From positions 1-51,266 of the forward strand of contig JAFQEE010000014.1 in assembly GCA_017399175.1 (NCBI GenBank): a DNA stretch of 51,266 bases, written 5' to 3'. The position numbers were made by a program, and so were the translations under genes. Below are positions 8,765 through 16,447 of the stretch, piece by piece. How positions within the stretch are numbered: position 1 is the stretch's first letter; each line of letters starts with the position of its first letter. The stretch comes from Clostridia bacterium (GTDB lineage Bacteria; Bacillota; Clostridia; Oscillospirales; Acutalibacteraceae). The notes beneath the pieces are model-generated. The model was not told the DNA's origin. It made no database searches and was given only the letters and a program-made list of their open reading frames with translations.

Positions 8765-10045
8765 TTACTTCTCAATCTTTGTCTTTCCGCCCATATACAT
8801 CTGTAATGGTTTTGGAATATTGATGCTTCCGTCTTCGTTAAGGTTGTTTTCAAGGAATGCAATCAACATTCTCGGAGGAGCAACAACTGTGTTATTAAGT
8901 GTATGTGCGAAATAGTTACCGTCCTTGCCCTTGATTCTGATACCAAGGCGTCTTGCCTGTGCATCACCAAGATTTGAACATGAACCAACTTCAAAGTATT
9001 TCTGCTGACGAGGGCTCCATGCTTCAACATCACAACTCTTAACCTTTAAGTCAGCAAGGTCACCTGAACAACATTCAAGTGTTCTTACTGGAATATCGAG
9101 TGAACGGAAGAAGTCAACTGAATTCTGCCAGAGCACATCGTACCACTTCATACTATCTTCAGGCTTACAAACAACTATCATTTCCTGCTTTTCGAACTGA
9201 TGAATTCTGTAAACACCGCGTTCTTCAATACCGTGAGCACCAACTTCTTTTCTGAAGCAAGGGGAGTAACTTGTAAGAGTCTTTGGAAGTTCGTTTTCAA
9301 GAGTAAATGTGTCGATAAACTTACCAATCATTGAGTGTTCACTTGTACCAATAAGGTAAAGGTCTTCACCCTCAATCTTATACATCATATTTTCCATTTC
9401 AGAGAAGCTCATAACGCCTGTTACAACATCGCTACGAATCATAAATGGTGGAATATAATATGTGAATCCTCTGTCTATCATAAAATCTCTTGCATAAGAG
9501 AGAATTGCTGAATGTAATCTTGCAATATCACCGCAAAGATAGTAGAAACCGTTACCGCTTGTCTTTCTTGCACTATCAAGGTCGATACCGTTAAGGTTTT
9601 CCATAATGTCAACATGATAAGGAACTTCAAAATCTGGTGTTACAGGTTCACCGTAACGCTGAATTTCAACATTTTCACTGTCATCCTTCCCAATCGGAAC
9701 ACTATCATCAATTATATTAGGAATTACAAGCATAATCTTTCTGATTTCTGCTTCCAATTCGCCTTCTTTAACCTGAAGAGAAGCCAACTCATCAGCCATA
9801 TCTTTAACCTTCTGCTTAACTACTTCTGCTTCTTCGCGTTTGCCCTGTGCCATAAGACCGCCAATTTCTTTACTTACTGAATTACGGAGTGCACGGAGCT
9901 CGTCTGCTCTGCCTTTTGCTGCTCTGTATTCAGCATCAAGCTCGATTACCTTATCAACCAGAGGAAGCTTATCATCCTGAAACTTTTTCTTTATATTTTC
10001 CTTAACCACATCAGGGTTAGTTCTTAAAAATTTAATGTCTAACAT
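8765..10045 (-). CDS. serS: Seryl-tRNA synthetase
   Basis: At 426 residues this is full length for SerRS. Residues 1-105 form the long antiparallel coiled-coil arm that grips the tRNA-Ser variable loop. The class II catalytic core follows: motif 2 around CFRKEVGAHGIEERGVYR, and motif 3 around NNTVVAPPRMLIAFLEN with its ATP-binding arginine. Motif 3 carries VVAPPR in place of the common GLAVGR, a variant I associate with some clostridial SerRS. It charges tRNA-Ser with serine in the cytoplasm. The ATG has a GGTGG ribosome binding site. The gene is 12 bases downstream of parB and probably co-transcribed with it. Confidence 0.96.
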   Translation of the reverse strand: MLDIKFLRTNPDVVKENIKKKFQDDKLPLVDKVIELDAEYRAAKGRADELRALRNSVSKEIGGLMAQGKREEAEVVKQKVKDMADELASLQVKEGELEAEIRKIMLVIPNIIDDSVPIGKDDSENVEIQRYGEPVTPDFEVPYHVDIMENLNGIDLDSARKTSGNGFYYLCGDIARLHSAILSYARDFMIDRGFTYYIPPFMIRSDVVTGVMSFSEMENMMYKIEGEDLYLIGTSEHSMIGKFIDTFTLENELPKTLTSYSPCFRKEVGAHGIEERGVYRIHQFEKQEMIVVCKPEDSMKWYDVLWQNSVDFFRSLDIPVRTLECCSGDLADLKVKSCDVEAWSPRQQKYFEVGSCSNLGDAQARRLGIRIKGKDGNYFAHTLNNTVVAPPRMLIAFLENNLNEDGSINIPKPLQMYMGGKTKIEK

Positions 10046-10057
10046 TTCTATTCCACC

Positions 10058-10918
10058 TTATTTATCGAATTCTTTTGCTAACTTAGTTAAGTCTTCTTTA
10101 CCGAAGAACTCAAATTCAAGAGTACCTTTGTGACCTGTACTTGACAAGTATATTTTAACCTTTCTGCCAAGTGTATTTGTGAGAGCAATCTCAACCTCAT
10201 CATAATACTGGTCTCTCTTTTTATCACGCTTTTTAGGTTTTGGTTTTTCACCTTGTAAAGCGTATTTAACCATTTTTTCAACCTGACGAACTGATAAATC
10301 CTGTGAAACAACAGTTTCAGCAATTTTCAGCATTTCCTTTTCATCGTCAAGTCCCAATAATGCACGAGCATGACCTGCTGTGATTTTCCCGTCACTTAAC
10401 AAATTGCGTACAGGTGAGGGGAGTTTAAGTAATCTCAATGTATTTGTAACAGCAGTTCTTGATTTACCAACCTTGTCTGCTGCCTCTTCCTGTGTAAAGC
10501 CATAGGATTCAATAAGAGATTTAAGTCCTTCTGCTTCTTCAACAGGGTTCAAATCTTCTCGTTGAAGATTTTCGATAAGAGCAAAAATACTTGCCTCTTC
10601 ATCTGACATCTCTCTGATTGTAACAGGAACTTCTGTAAGTCCTGCCATACGAGCCGCACGCCATCGTCTTTCACCTGCGATAAGCTGATAACTTCCGTCA
10701 GCCATAGGACGAACAAGTATAGGCTGAATAATACCATTCTGTTCTATACTCTTTGCAAGTTCCTCAAGAGCATTTTCATTGAAATTTTTTCTTGGCTGGT
10801 CTCTGTTAGGCTCAACCTCATTGATATTCAGCATTGTACTGCCGGTTTCATTACCTGTTGCTGAATTATCAAGGAAAAGAGCATCCATACCTCTGCCCAA
10901 TCCACCTTTTTTAGCCAT
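10058..10918 (-). CDS. parB: Chromosome-partitioning protein ParB (Spo0J)
   Basis: This 286-residue ParB binds parS, loads as a CTP-dependent sliding clamp and recruits SMC near the origin. An N-terminal GLGRGMDALF motif, typical of the ParA-interacting tail, is followed by the CTPase/ParB-N domain (about residues 25-115) with the GERRWRAAR motif. A helix-turn-helix (about 130-190, EEAADKVGKSRTAVTNTLRLLKL) and a C-terminal dimerisation domain complete it. It follows parA by 9 bases. Perfect parS sites lie at 11824 and 14895. A second ParB-family gene (noc) lies 2 kb away. Confidence 0.96.
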   Translation of the reverse strand: MAKKGGLGRGMDALFLDNSATGNETGSTMLNINEVEPNRDQPRKNFNENALEELAKSIEQNGIIQPILVRPMADGSYQLIAGERRWRAARMAGLTEVPVTIREMSDEEASIFALIENLQREDLNPVEEAEGLKSLIESYGFTQEEAADKVGKSRTAVTNTLRLLKLPSPVRNLLSDGKITAGHARALLGLDDEKEMLKIAETVVSQDLSVRQVEKMVKYALQGEKPKPKKRDKKRDQYYDEVEIALTNTLGRKVKIYLSSTGHKGTLEFEFFGKEDLTKLAKEFDK

Positions 10919-10927
10919 CTTTTCACC

Positions 10928-11695
10928 TCATCGCTTCTGCTGTGATAAAAATTCCTCGGCAAAATCCATATATGCAACTGCACCTTTGGAATTCTTATCG
11001 TAATATATAATTGGTTCACCGAATGACGGTGCCTCTGAAAGTCTTACATTTCTCGGAATAGTTGTTTTATAAACCTTGTTTGGGAAAAACTTTTTAATCT
11101 CTGTCACAACTTGTTGTGTAAGATTAAGTCTTCCGTCATACATTGTCTGTAAAACACCCTCAAGTTCAATATGAGGATTATAAAGTCTTTTTACCTGACG
11201 AACTGTCGCCATAAGTTGTGCAAGTCCTTCAAGTGCATAGAATTCACACTGTATGGGCACAAGGAAAGTATCCGATGCAGTAAGTGCGTTAATTGTTATA
11301 AGTCCGAGAGATGGGGGACAATCAAAGAAAATATAATCGTATTTGTCATAAAGTTGTGCCACAGCCATTTTAAGACGACTTTCACGCTTGTCCAGTTCAA
11401 TAAGTTCAACTTCTGCACCTGCAAGATTAAGATACGCAGGCATAATATCAACATTCTTGAATTCTGTCTTTACAACAGCATCATTAGCATTGATATCTTT
11501 TACAAGCACATCATAAGAAGAAAAACCGATTTTTCTCTTGTTAATACCAAACCCACTTGTGGAATTGCCCTGTGGGTCAATATCTGCAAGTAAAACCTTA
11601 TATCCCTTTGCACCCACAGCGGCTGCAAGGCTGACGGCAGTTGTAGTTTTTCCCACACCGCCTTTTTGGTTAATAATTGAAATTACTTTTGCCAA
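10928..11695 (-). CDS. parA: Chromosome-partitioning ATPase ParA (Soj)
   Basis: This 255-residue MinD/ParA-type ATPase drives origin segregation and, in Bacillus, also regulates DnaA. The deviant Walker A is KGGVGKTTT (residues 10-18), Walker A' and switch regions are around DIDPQGNST, and Walker B is FFDCPPSLG. The apparent start at 11695 is TTG with a GGAGTGG ribosome binding site about 9 bases upstream. A short terminator-like hairpin (11718-11743) and an extended -10 sequence (TGATATACT) lie in the leader, with a parS site further upstream, so ParB binding could influence the operon. Probably the first gene of parA-parB-serS. Confidence 0.96.
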   Translation of the reverse strand: MAKVISIINQKGGVGKTTTAVSLAAAVGAKGYKVLLADIDPQGNSTSGFGINKRKIGFSSYDVLVKDINANDAVVKTEFKNVDIMPAYLNLAGAEVELIELDKRESRLKMAVAQLYDKYDYIFFDCPPSLGLITINALTASDTFLVPIQCEFYALEGLAQLMATVRQVKRLYNPHIELEGVLQTMYDGRLNLTQQVVTEIKKFFPNKVYKTTIPRNVRLSEAPSFGEPIIYYDKNSKGAVAYMDFAEEFLSQQKR

Positions 11696-11717
11696 AAAAT
11701 TTCCACTCCGAAACAGT

Positions 11718-11743
11718 AAAAAGCCGTTTTTTATATGGCTTTT
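11718..11743 (-). other. Hairpin in the parA leader
   Basis: AAAAGCC and GGCTTTT arms face each other around an AT-rich loop, followed on the minus strand by two or three T residues. It is a weak terminator-like structure in the 5' untranslated region of parA. It could attenuate the operon or be incidental. Confidence 0.4.
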
Positions 11744-11823
11744 ACCCGATTTTGTATAAGTATATCACATTAATTATTAAATTTAAAGTAAAAAAACAGA
11801 AAATTTACAAATTAATCTTAAAT

Positions 11824-11839
11824 TGTTTCACGTGAAACA
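11824..11839. promoter_or_regulatory. parS centromere site 1
   Basis: An exact copy of the 16-bp palindrome TGTTTCACGTGAAACA, the known ParB/Spo0J binding site. It lies in the spacer upstream of parA, about 130 bases from its start. Confidence 0.97.
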
Positions 11840-11845
11840 TGAAAC

Positions 11846-11880
11846 ATAAAAACATTCAGACTGCAATCAGCCTGAATGTT
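11846..11880 (-). terminator. Intrinsic terminator after the dockerin-CAP gene
   Basis: A 9-bp stem (11851-11859 with 11872-11880) is followed on the minus strand by TTTTTA. It closes the gene ending at 11891. Confidence 0.8.
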
Positions 11881-11890
11881 CATATAACTT

Positions 11891-12652
11891 TTATTTTGGT
11901 GTTGCATAAAGATTACTGCATACAACTTTTATTGTCTTTTTGCTTTCGTTCTTATAGAATGCTATGCCCACACCTATTTCCTCAAAATAATCTCTTGTCA
12001 TATTATTATAATGGGGTGCATCATCTGCGAACATACCATAAAATTTCTTTGCAAGGTCCTTTAATGCTTGTTCGTTGAAAGCAACTGAATAATCCGTGCT
12101 TGAATGAGGTCCTGTGATTACATAAGCAAGATTTTCGCCTGACCATTCATATTCATATTTGAATTCGTTTTGAAGAATATCTGAAAAAGGCTTTCCGTTT
12201 GGTCTTGTATGAGAAAGGGAAGTAATGTTTTCCTGTGCTCTTACCATAGCCGCCTTTGTCAGAATTTCATTTTTCACTAATGGTTTTCTTCCGATACGGG
12301 CTCTTTCTGCATTAAGAAGTCGCAAAAATTCTTTCTCAATGATTGCAGTCATCTGCATTTCAACAGTTTCTTCTTTGCCCTGCTCAATTTTTTCAAGTCC
12401 TGCTACAACACGAAGGATTTTTCGAGCATCAACTGCCGACAACTTTCCGTTTCCGTCAATATCACAATTTGAGATTTGTTCTTTTGTTGCAGTCTTTGTT
12501 CCTGCAGAAACCATAAGGATTTCACGGGCATCTATTGCAGATAATTTTCCGTCACCGTTAAAGTCACCTTTAACTGTTTCTTTTGCCGTAACACAAACCG
12601 TACTCATTATAACAATAATTAACGACAGTAAAACCGACACTGCTCTTTTCAA
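11891..12652 (-). CDS. Secreted CAP-domain (SCP/YkwD-like) protein with N-terminal dockerin
   Basis: A signal peptide (about residues 1-24) precedes two type I dockerin calcium loops, DFNGDGKLSAID and DIDGNGKLSAVD. A Glu-rich linker follows, and then, from about residue 105, a CAP domain: LLNAERARIGRKPL, the SLSHTRPNGKPF segment, GENLAYV and the C-terminal EEIGVGIAFY. The dockerin should anchor the protein to a cohesin; CAP domains in bacteria have mostly unknown activity. The start is set at the TTG at 12652, preceded by GGTGA and giving an MKRAV signal peptide; GTG codons at 12664 and 12661 are alternatives without a visible ribosome binding site. The gene is flanked by terminators on both sides and interrupts the usual noc-to-parA order. 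Confidence 0.9.
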   Translation of the reverse strand: MKRAVSVLLSLIIVIMSTVCVTAKETVKGDFNGDGKLSAIDAREILMVSAGTKTATKEQISNCDIDGNGKLSAVDARKILRVVAGLEKIEQGKEETVEMQMTAIIEKEFLRLLNAERARIGRKPLVKNEILTKAAMVRAQENITSLSHTRPNGKPFSDILQNEFKYEYEWSGENLAYVITGPHSSTDYSVAFNEQALKDLAKKFYGMFADDAPHYNNMTRDYFEEIGVGIAFYKNESKKTIKVVCSNLYATPK

Positions 12653-12713
12653 ACTAATCACCACATCGAAAAATTTATATCAGTTATATTATCATAAATT
12701 CATACATTTTTCA

Positions 12714-12755
12714 ACAAAAACAGCAAAAGACTCCTCTTACGAGAAGCCTTTCGCT
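12714..12755 (-). terminator. Intrinsic terminator after noc
   Basis: A long stem built from ACAGCGAAAGGCTTCT and its near-complement (outer arms meet at 12720 and 12755) is followed on the minus strand by TTTTGTTG. It lies about 100 bases past the noc stop. The 12757-12853 stretch between them holds only a small GTGG/CCAC hairpin. Confidence 0.75.
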
Positions 12756-12853
12756 GTGGATGTGGGGTGTGAAAGAGAAGGATATGGAGTGGCTTTCGCC
12801 ACATTTATAAAAACACATTATATCGGGGGATATAAGTGGTTTTACCAAAATGG

Positions 12854-13684
12854 TTATTCGTTGCTTACCAACGGTCTGTCTTCAATTTTTGGAATACGGA
12901 CAATGTATTCAACATATTCGTCAGTTTCCGTTTTTACTGAATCTGCATCAATTCCTGCTCGACGAATGGTATCAACTGCATTATTAAGAGTGTTTATAAA
13001 AATTCTGATGTCTTTAAAGCCTTTGAGCATCTGTCTTTTTGGTGCTTCGCGTTTTCGTAACATCTGCTCAACAAGTGATTCGCTTTCACTTACTGTGAGA
13101 TGTCGGTCGATTATTATTGCTAACGCTCTTGCTCTTTGGACTTCATCAGTAATTGACAGCAACGCTCTTGCATGGCGTTCCGAAAGTCCGGCACGGGATA
13201 TTCTGTATCGCATTTCTTCACTTAACTTCAAAAGTCGTAACTTATTTGATATGGTGGACTGTGCCTTTCCGAGTTTTTTGCAAATTTCCTCTTGACTTAA
13301 TCTGTAATCACTCATTAATAAAGCAATAGCCTCTGCCTCTTCAAAATAATCGAGATTAGACCTTTGCAGGTTTTCAAGGACCGCGAACACCGCGGATTCT
13401 GATTCTGAAATTTCATTAACTATACATGGCACTTTTGTAAGACCTGTAAGTCTTGCTGCTCTGAGTCGGCGTTCTCCTGCAACAAGCTCATATTTTCCGT
13501 CATCAAGCTGTCTTACCAATAACGGTTGTAAAATTCCATTTGCCCTGATACTTTGAGCAAGTCCCTCAAGTTCATCATAATCAAACCTTCTTCTCGGTTG
13601 ATTTGGATTTGGGAGAATATCACCTTGTGGGATTAAGAGGATTTTATTTTCTGTTTTTTTGTTTTCTGAACTTCGCAATCTCAT
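12854..13684 (-). CDS. noc: Nucleoid occlusion protein Noc (ParB paralogue)
   Basis: This 276-residue ParB-family protein has the CTPase motif GERRLRAAR (about residues 74-82) and a helix-turn-helix (EEICKKLGKAQSTISNKLRLLKL). The C-terminal half resembles Bacillus Noc (DIRIFINTLNNAVDTIR and a terminal EYIVRIPK). Noc binds DNA near the origin and blocks division over the nucleoid. Position beside rsmG and mnmG is the normal noc locus. The N-terminus is polar (MRLRSSENKKTENK) and I see no amphipathic membrane-targeting helix like that of Bacillus Noc. The ATG has a GGAGG site that lies inside a long leader hairpin (13692-13739). It could instead be a second ParB with parS specificity. Confidence 0.85.
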   Translation of the reverse strand: MRLRSSENKKTENKILLIPQGDILPNPNQPRRRFDYDELEGLAQSIRANGILQPLLVRQLDDGKYELVAGERRLRAARLTGLTKVPCIVNEISESESAVFAVLENLQRSNLDYFEEAEAIALLMSDYRLSQEEICKKLGKAQSTISNKLRLLKLSEEMRYRISRAGLSERHARALLSITDEVQRARALAIIIDRHLTVSESESLVEQMLRKREAPKRQMLKGFKDIRIFINTLNNAVDTIRRAGIDADSVKTETDEYVEYIVRIPKIEDRPLVSNE

Positions 13685-13691
13685 AAAATAA

Positions 13692-13739
13692 AACCTCCGC
13701 AGTGCTTGTCCTTGTCTAAATCATAGCACCACAGAGGTT
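13692..13739 (-). promoter_or_regulatory. Leader hairpin burying the noc ribosome binding site
   Basis: Arms 13692-13706 and 13725-13739 pair over all 15 positions on the minus strand if G-U pairs are counted (three of them); on the plus strand those would be A-C mismatches. The 3' arm contains the GGAGG of noc, and the stem is directly followed by TTTTATTTT and the ATG. It therefore looks both like an intrinsic terminator and like a translational lock. Confidence 0.7.
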
Positions 13740-13794
13740 AGTTGTAAAGAAAATCCGTTCGTCCTTAATCGACGCATTATCAAAGGTTTTCCTA

Positions 13795-14508
13795 TTATTT
13801 TAATGGCTTTTTGGATATTTGTGCAGATGGTCGTGGATATTTTGTCGGAGTTTGCGAATTCTTTTTAAGTCTTACAATTCGTCGTGGCATATCATCGACT
13901 AAATCAAACAAAATATCCTCTTCTATTTTACCACCAAGAATACTGATTGCCTTTTTTGCTTCGTTAAGTTCTTCGTTACTGTCAGCAGATTTCATTGAAA
14001 CAAAGCTACCACCAACCTTAACGAAAGGAAGACAATATTCAGAAAGAACGGGGAGTGCAGCCACAGCACGAGCCGTCGCAAAATCAAATTTTTCTCTGTA
14101 CTTTGAAAGTTGTGCTGCTTCTTCTGCTCTCATATGAACAATTTCACCCTGAACATCACATTCATTCAAAACATTTTCAATAAAGCCTAATCTTTTCTTT
14201 GTACTGTCAAGGAATGTCATATTGATATCAGGTCGACTGAGTTTTAAAACTAATCCCGGAAAGCCTGCACCTGTACCAACATCAATAATCTTTGCACCCT
14301 CAGGGATATGAACATATTTGAAAATAGAAAGGCAATCTGCAAAATGTTTTACAGTTACATCGTCAGGCTCTTTGATTGCAGTAAGGTTGAAACTTTTATT
14401 TGTTTCAATTAGCATTTCCGCAAATGTATCAAGACGAGAAAATGCTTCATCATCAAGACTGATTTCAAATTTTTCTATTGTTTTATAAAGTAATTCTTTA
14501 TTTAACAT
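13795..14508 (-). CDS. rsmG: 16S rRNA (guanine-527-N7)-methyltransferase RsmG
   Basis: This 237-residue protein is full length for the GidB/RsmG family. The S-adenosylmethionine-binding Rossmann fold shows the glycine-rich motif DVGTGAGFPGLVLKL (about residues 76-90), then FLDSTKKRLGFIENV and the RAEEA segment. It methylates N7 of G527 in 16S rRNA, the modification whose loss gives low-level streptomycin resistance. It lies 11 bases downstream of mnmG, as in many bacteria. The ATG has an AAAGGAAA site. The C-terminus is extended by a basic tail after RIVRLKK. Confidence 0.96.
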   Translation of the reverse strand: MLNKELLYKTIEKFEISLDDEAFSRLDTFAEMLIETNKSFNLTAIKEPDDVTVKHFADCLSIFKYVHIPEGAKIIDVGTGAGFPGLVLKLSRPDINMTFLDSTKKRLGFIENVLNECDVQGEIVHMRAEEAAQLSKYREKFDFATARAVAALPVLSEYCLPFVKVGGSFVSMKSADSNEELNEAKKAISILGGKIEEDILFDLVDDMPRRIVRLKKNSQTPTKYPRPSAQISKKPLK

Positions 14509-14519
14509 AATTATTTCCT

Positions 14520-16391
14520 TTATTTCTTTTCGTATTTACTTAAATGAATAAGCAAAACTGATATATCTGACGGTGAAACGCCACTTATTCGTGATGCCTG
14601 ACCGACACTTTCAGGCTTAACCTTTTTGAGTTTTTCTCTTGCTTCAAGGCGAAGGGAATAAACATCATCATAATCAATATCAACAGGAATTTTCTTGACT
14701 TCAAGTCTTCTCATTTCATCAACCTTTGCTTGCTGACGCTTGATGTAGCCCTCATATTTAAGGTCAATTTCAACTTGTTCAAAAACATCTGCCGGTAAAT
14801 CAGGTCGTGTTTTGTCGAACGGTGTCAAGCATTCATAATCAAGCTGTGGTCGTTTAATAAGTTCTGAAAGTCTTATTCCTGTTTTCATCGGTGCTGTTTC
14901 ACGTGAAACAAGAACTTTGTTGATTTCTTCAGAAGGAGCAATAGTAACAGATTCCACTCTTTCTCTTTCCTGTTTTATGAGTTCAAGCTTATTTTTGAAC
15001 TTTTGGTATCTTTCTTCAGAAATAAGTCCGATTTCATATCCATAATCAGTAAGTCTGATATCCGCATTATCCTGACGAAGCAAAAGTCTGTATTCACTTC
15101 GTGATGTCATCATTCTGTATGGGTCCGAGCAACCCTTTGTAACAAGGTCATCAATTAATGTACCGATATATGAACTTGCTCTGTCAAGGATAAACGGTTC
15201 CTTACCTTGAATTTTACGAACTGCATTAACACCTGCAACAAGTCCCTGTGCAGCTGCTTCTTCATATCCTGATGAGCCGTTGAACTGACCTGCACCAAAA
15301 AGATTTGGAACATCATTAAATTCAAGAGATGCCTTGAGTGCCAACGGGTCAACACAATCGTATTCGATTGCATATGCTGTTCGCATAACCTCAACATTTT
15401 CAAGACCTTTGATGCTCTTCAAGAATTTTAACTGTATATCTTCGGGAAGTGAAGATGACATACCCTGAAGATAAAGCTCTTCTGTATCAAGTCCGCAAGG
15501 CTCAATAAAAAGTTGATGTCTTTCTTTTTCTTCAAATCGTACAATTTTATCCTCAATACTTGGACAATATCTTGGCCCTACACCTTCAATTTTACCTGAA
15601 TAAAGAGGGGAGCGGTGAATATTTTCAAGAATAATTCTTTTTGTTTCTTCGTTTGTATATGTAATGTGACAAACTTCTTTATTTTCTGGTAAAATTTCTG
15701 TTTCATAAGAAAATGGAATAATCTGTTCGTCACCTTCCTGAACTTCAAGTTCAGTAAAATCAACACTGCGTCTATTAACTCGTGACGGTGTACCTGTTTT
15801 AAATCTTCTTAACGGAATATTCATCTTATAAAGTGCTTCTGAAAGACGAGTCGCAGCAAACATACCGTCAGGACCGCTTTCATATGAAACATCACCGATA
15901 TAAATTCTGCCACCAAGGAATGTGCCTGTTGCAATAATAACTGCTTTTGCCTTGTATATTGCTTCAAGTTGTGTTTTAAGACAGAATAAATCGCCATCTT
16001 TATATAAATCAACGATTTCAGCCTGTTTCATATCAAGGTTTTCCTGTAATTCCAAGGTGTGTTTCATATATTTGGAATAATCGCGTCTGTCAATCTGGGC
16101 ACGCAAAGAATGAACCGCAGGGCCTTTACCACGATTCAACATTCTTGTCTGTATTGAATTTTTATCAGCAGCCTTACCCATTTCACCACCAAGGGCATCA
16201 ATTTCACGGACTAAATGTCCTTTTGATGTACCGCCGATTGAAGGATTACAAGGGAGATTTCCAACCCAATCCATATTTATAGTGAAAATAACTGTTGATG
16301 CACCAAGTCTTGCCGAAGCCAATGCTGCTTCAATGCCTGCATGACCTGCACCAATAACTGCTATATCATATTCCTTTGCAAAATATTCCAT
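14520..16391 (-). CDS. mnmG: tRNA uridine-5-carboxymethylaminomethyl modification enzyme MnmG (GidA)
   Basis: This 623-residue enzyme is full length. The N-terminal FAD-binding motif is AVIGAGHAGIEAALASARLG (residues 11-30), followed by the CNPSIGG signature and later the GFE-like family signature around SSGYEEAAAQGL. The C-terminal helical domain ends in RISGVSPSDISVLLIHL. With MnmE it installs the cmnm5 group on U34 of tRNAs. Its partner mnmE is not adjacent but lies at 30995 on the opposite strand. A parS site is embedded in the coding sequence at 14895. A terminator lies between jag and this gene, so it may have its own weak promoter or rely on read-through. Confidence 0.97.
   Translation of the reverse strand: MEYFAKEYDIAVIGAGHAGIEAALASARLGASTVIFTINMDWVGNLPCNPSIGGTSKGHLVREIDALGGEMGKAADKNSIQTRMLNRGKGPAVHSLRAQIDRRDYSKYMKHTLELQENLDMKQAEIVDLYKDGDLFCLKTQLEAIYKAKAVIIATGTFLGGRIYIGDVSYESGPDGMFAATRLSEALYKMNIPLRRFKTGTPSRVNRRSVDFTELEVQEGDEQIIPFSYETEILPENKEVCHITYTNEETKRIILENIHRSPLYSGKIEGVGPRYCPSIEDKIVRFEEKERHQLFIEPCGLDTEELYLQGMSSSLPEDIQLKFLKSIKGLENVEVMRTAYAIEYDCVDPLALKASLEFNDVPNLFGAGQFNGSSGYEEAAAQGLVAGVNAVRKIQGKEPFILDRASSYIGTLIDDLVTKGCSDPYRMMTSRSEYRLLLRQDNADIRLTDYGYEIGLISEERYQKFKNKLELIKQERERVESVTIAPSEEINKVLVSRETAPMKTGIRLSELIKRPQLDYECLTPFDKTRPDLPADVFEQVEIDLKYEGYIKRQQAKVDEMRRLEVKKIPVDIDYDDVYSLRLEAREKLKKVKPESVGQASRISGVSPSDISVLLIHLSKYEKK
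14895..14910. promoter_or_regulatory. parS centromere site 2, inside mnmG
   Basis: A second exact TGTTTCACGTGAAACA palindrome, within the mnmG coding region (reading as Val-Ser-Arg-Glu). It lies 3.1 kb from site 1. Confidence 0.97.
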
Positions 16392-16406
16392 ATTATTTAT
16401 TTCCTT

Positions 16407-16441
16407 AAAAAAACAGCGGTAAGTATTCCTACCACCGCCGT
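16407..16441 (-). terminator. Intrinsic terminator between jag and mnmG
   Basis: Stem ACGGCGGT (from 16441 on the minus strand) pairs with ACCGCTGT, followed by seven T residues (16407-16413). It starts 7 bases after the jag stop. Confidence 0.85.
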
Positions 16442-16447
16442 TTATTA

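Noticed and set aside
12225-13295. 356-codon plus-strand open frame opposite the dockerin-CAP and noc genes
   Set aside because: It is antisense to two well-supported genes and the terminator between them, with no ribosome binding site or family resemblance.
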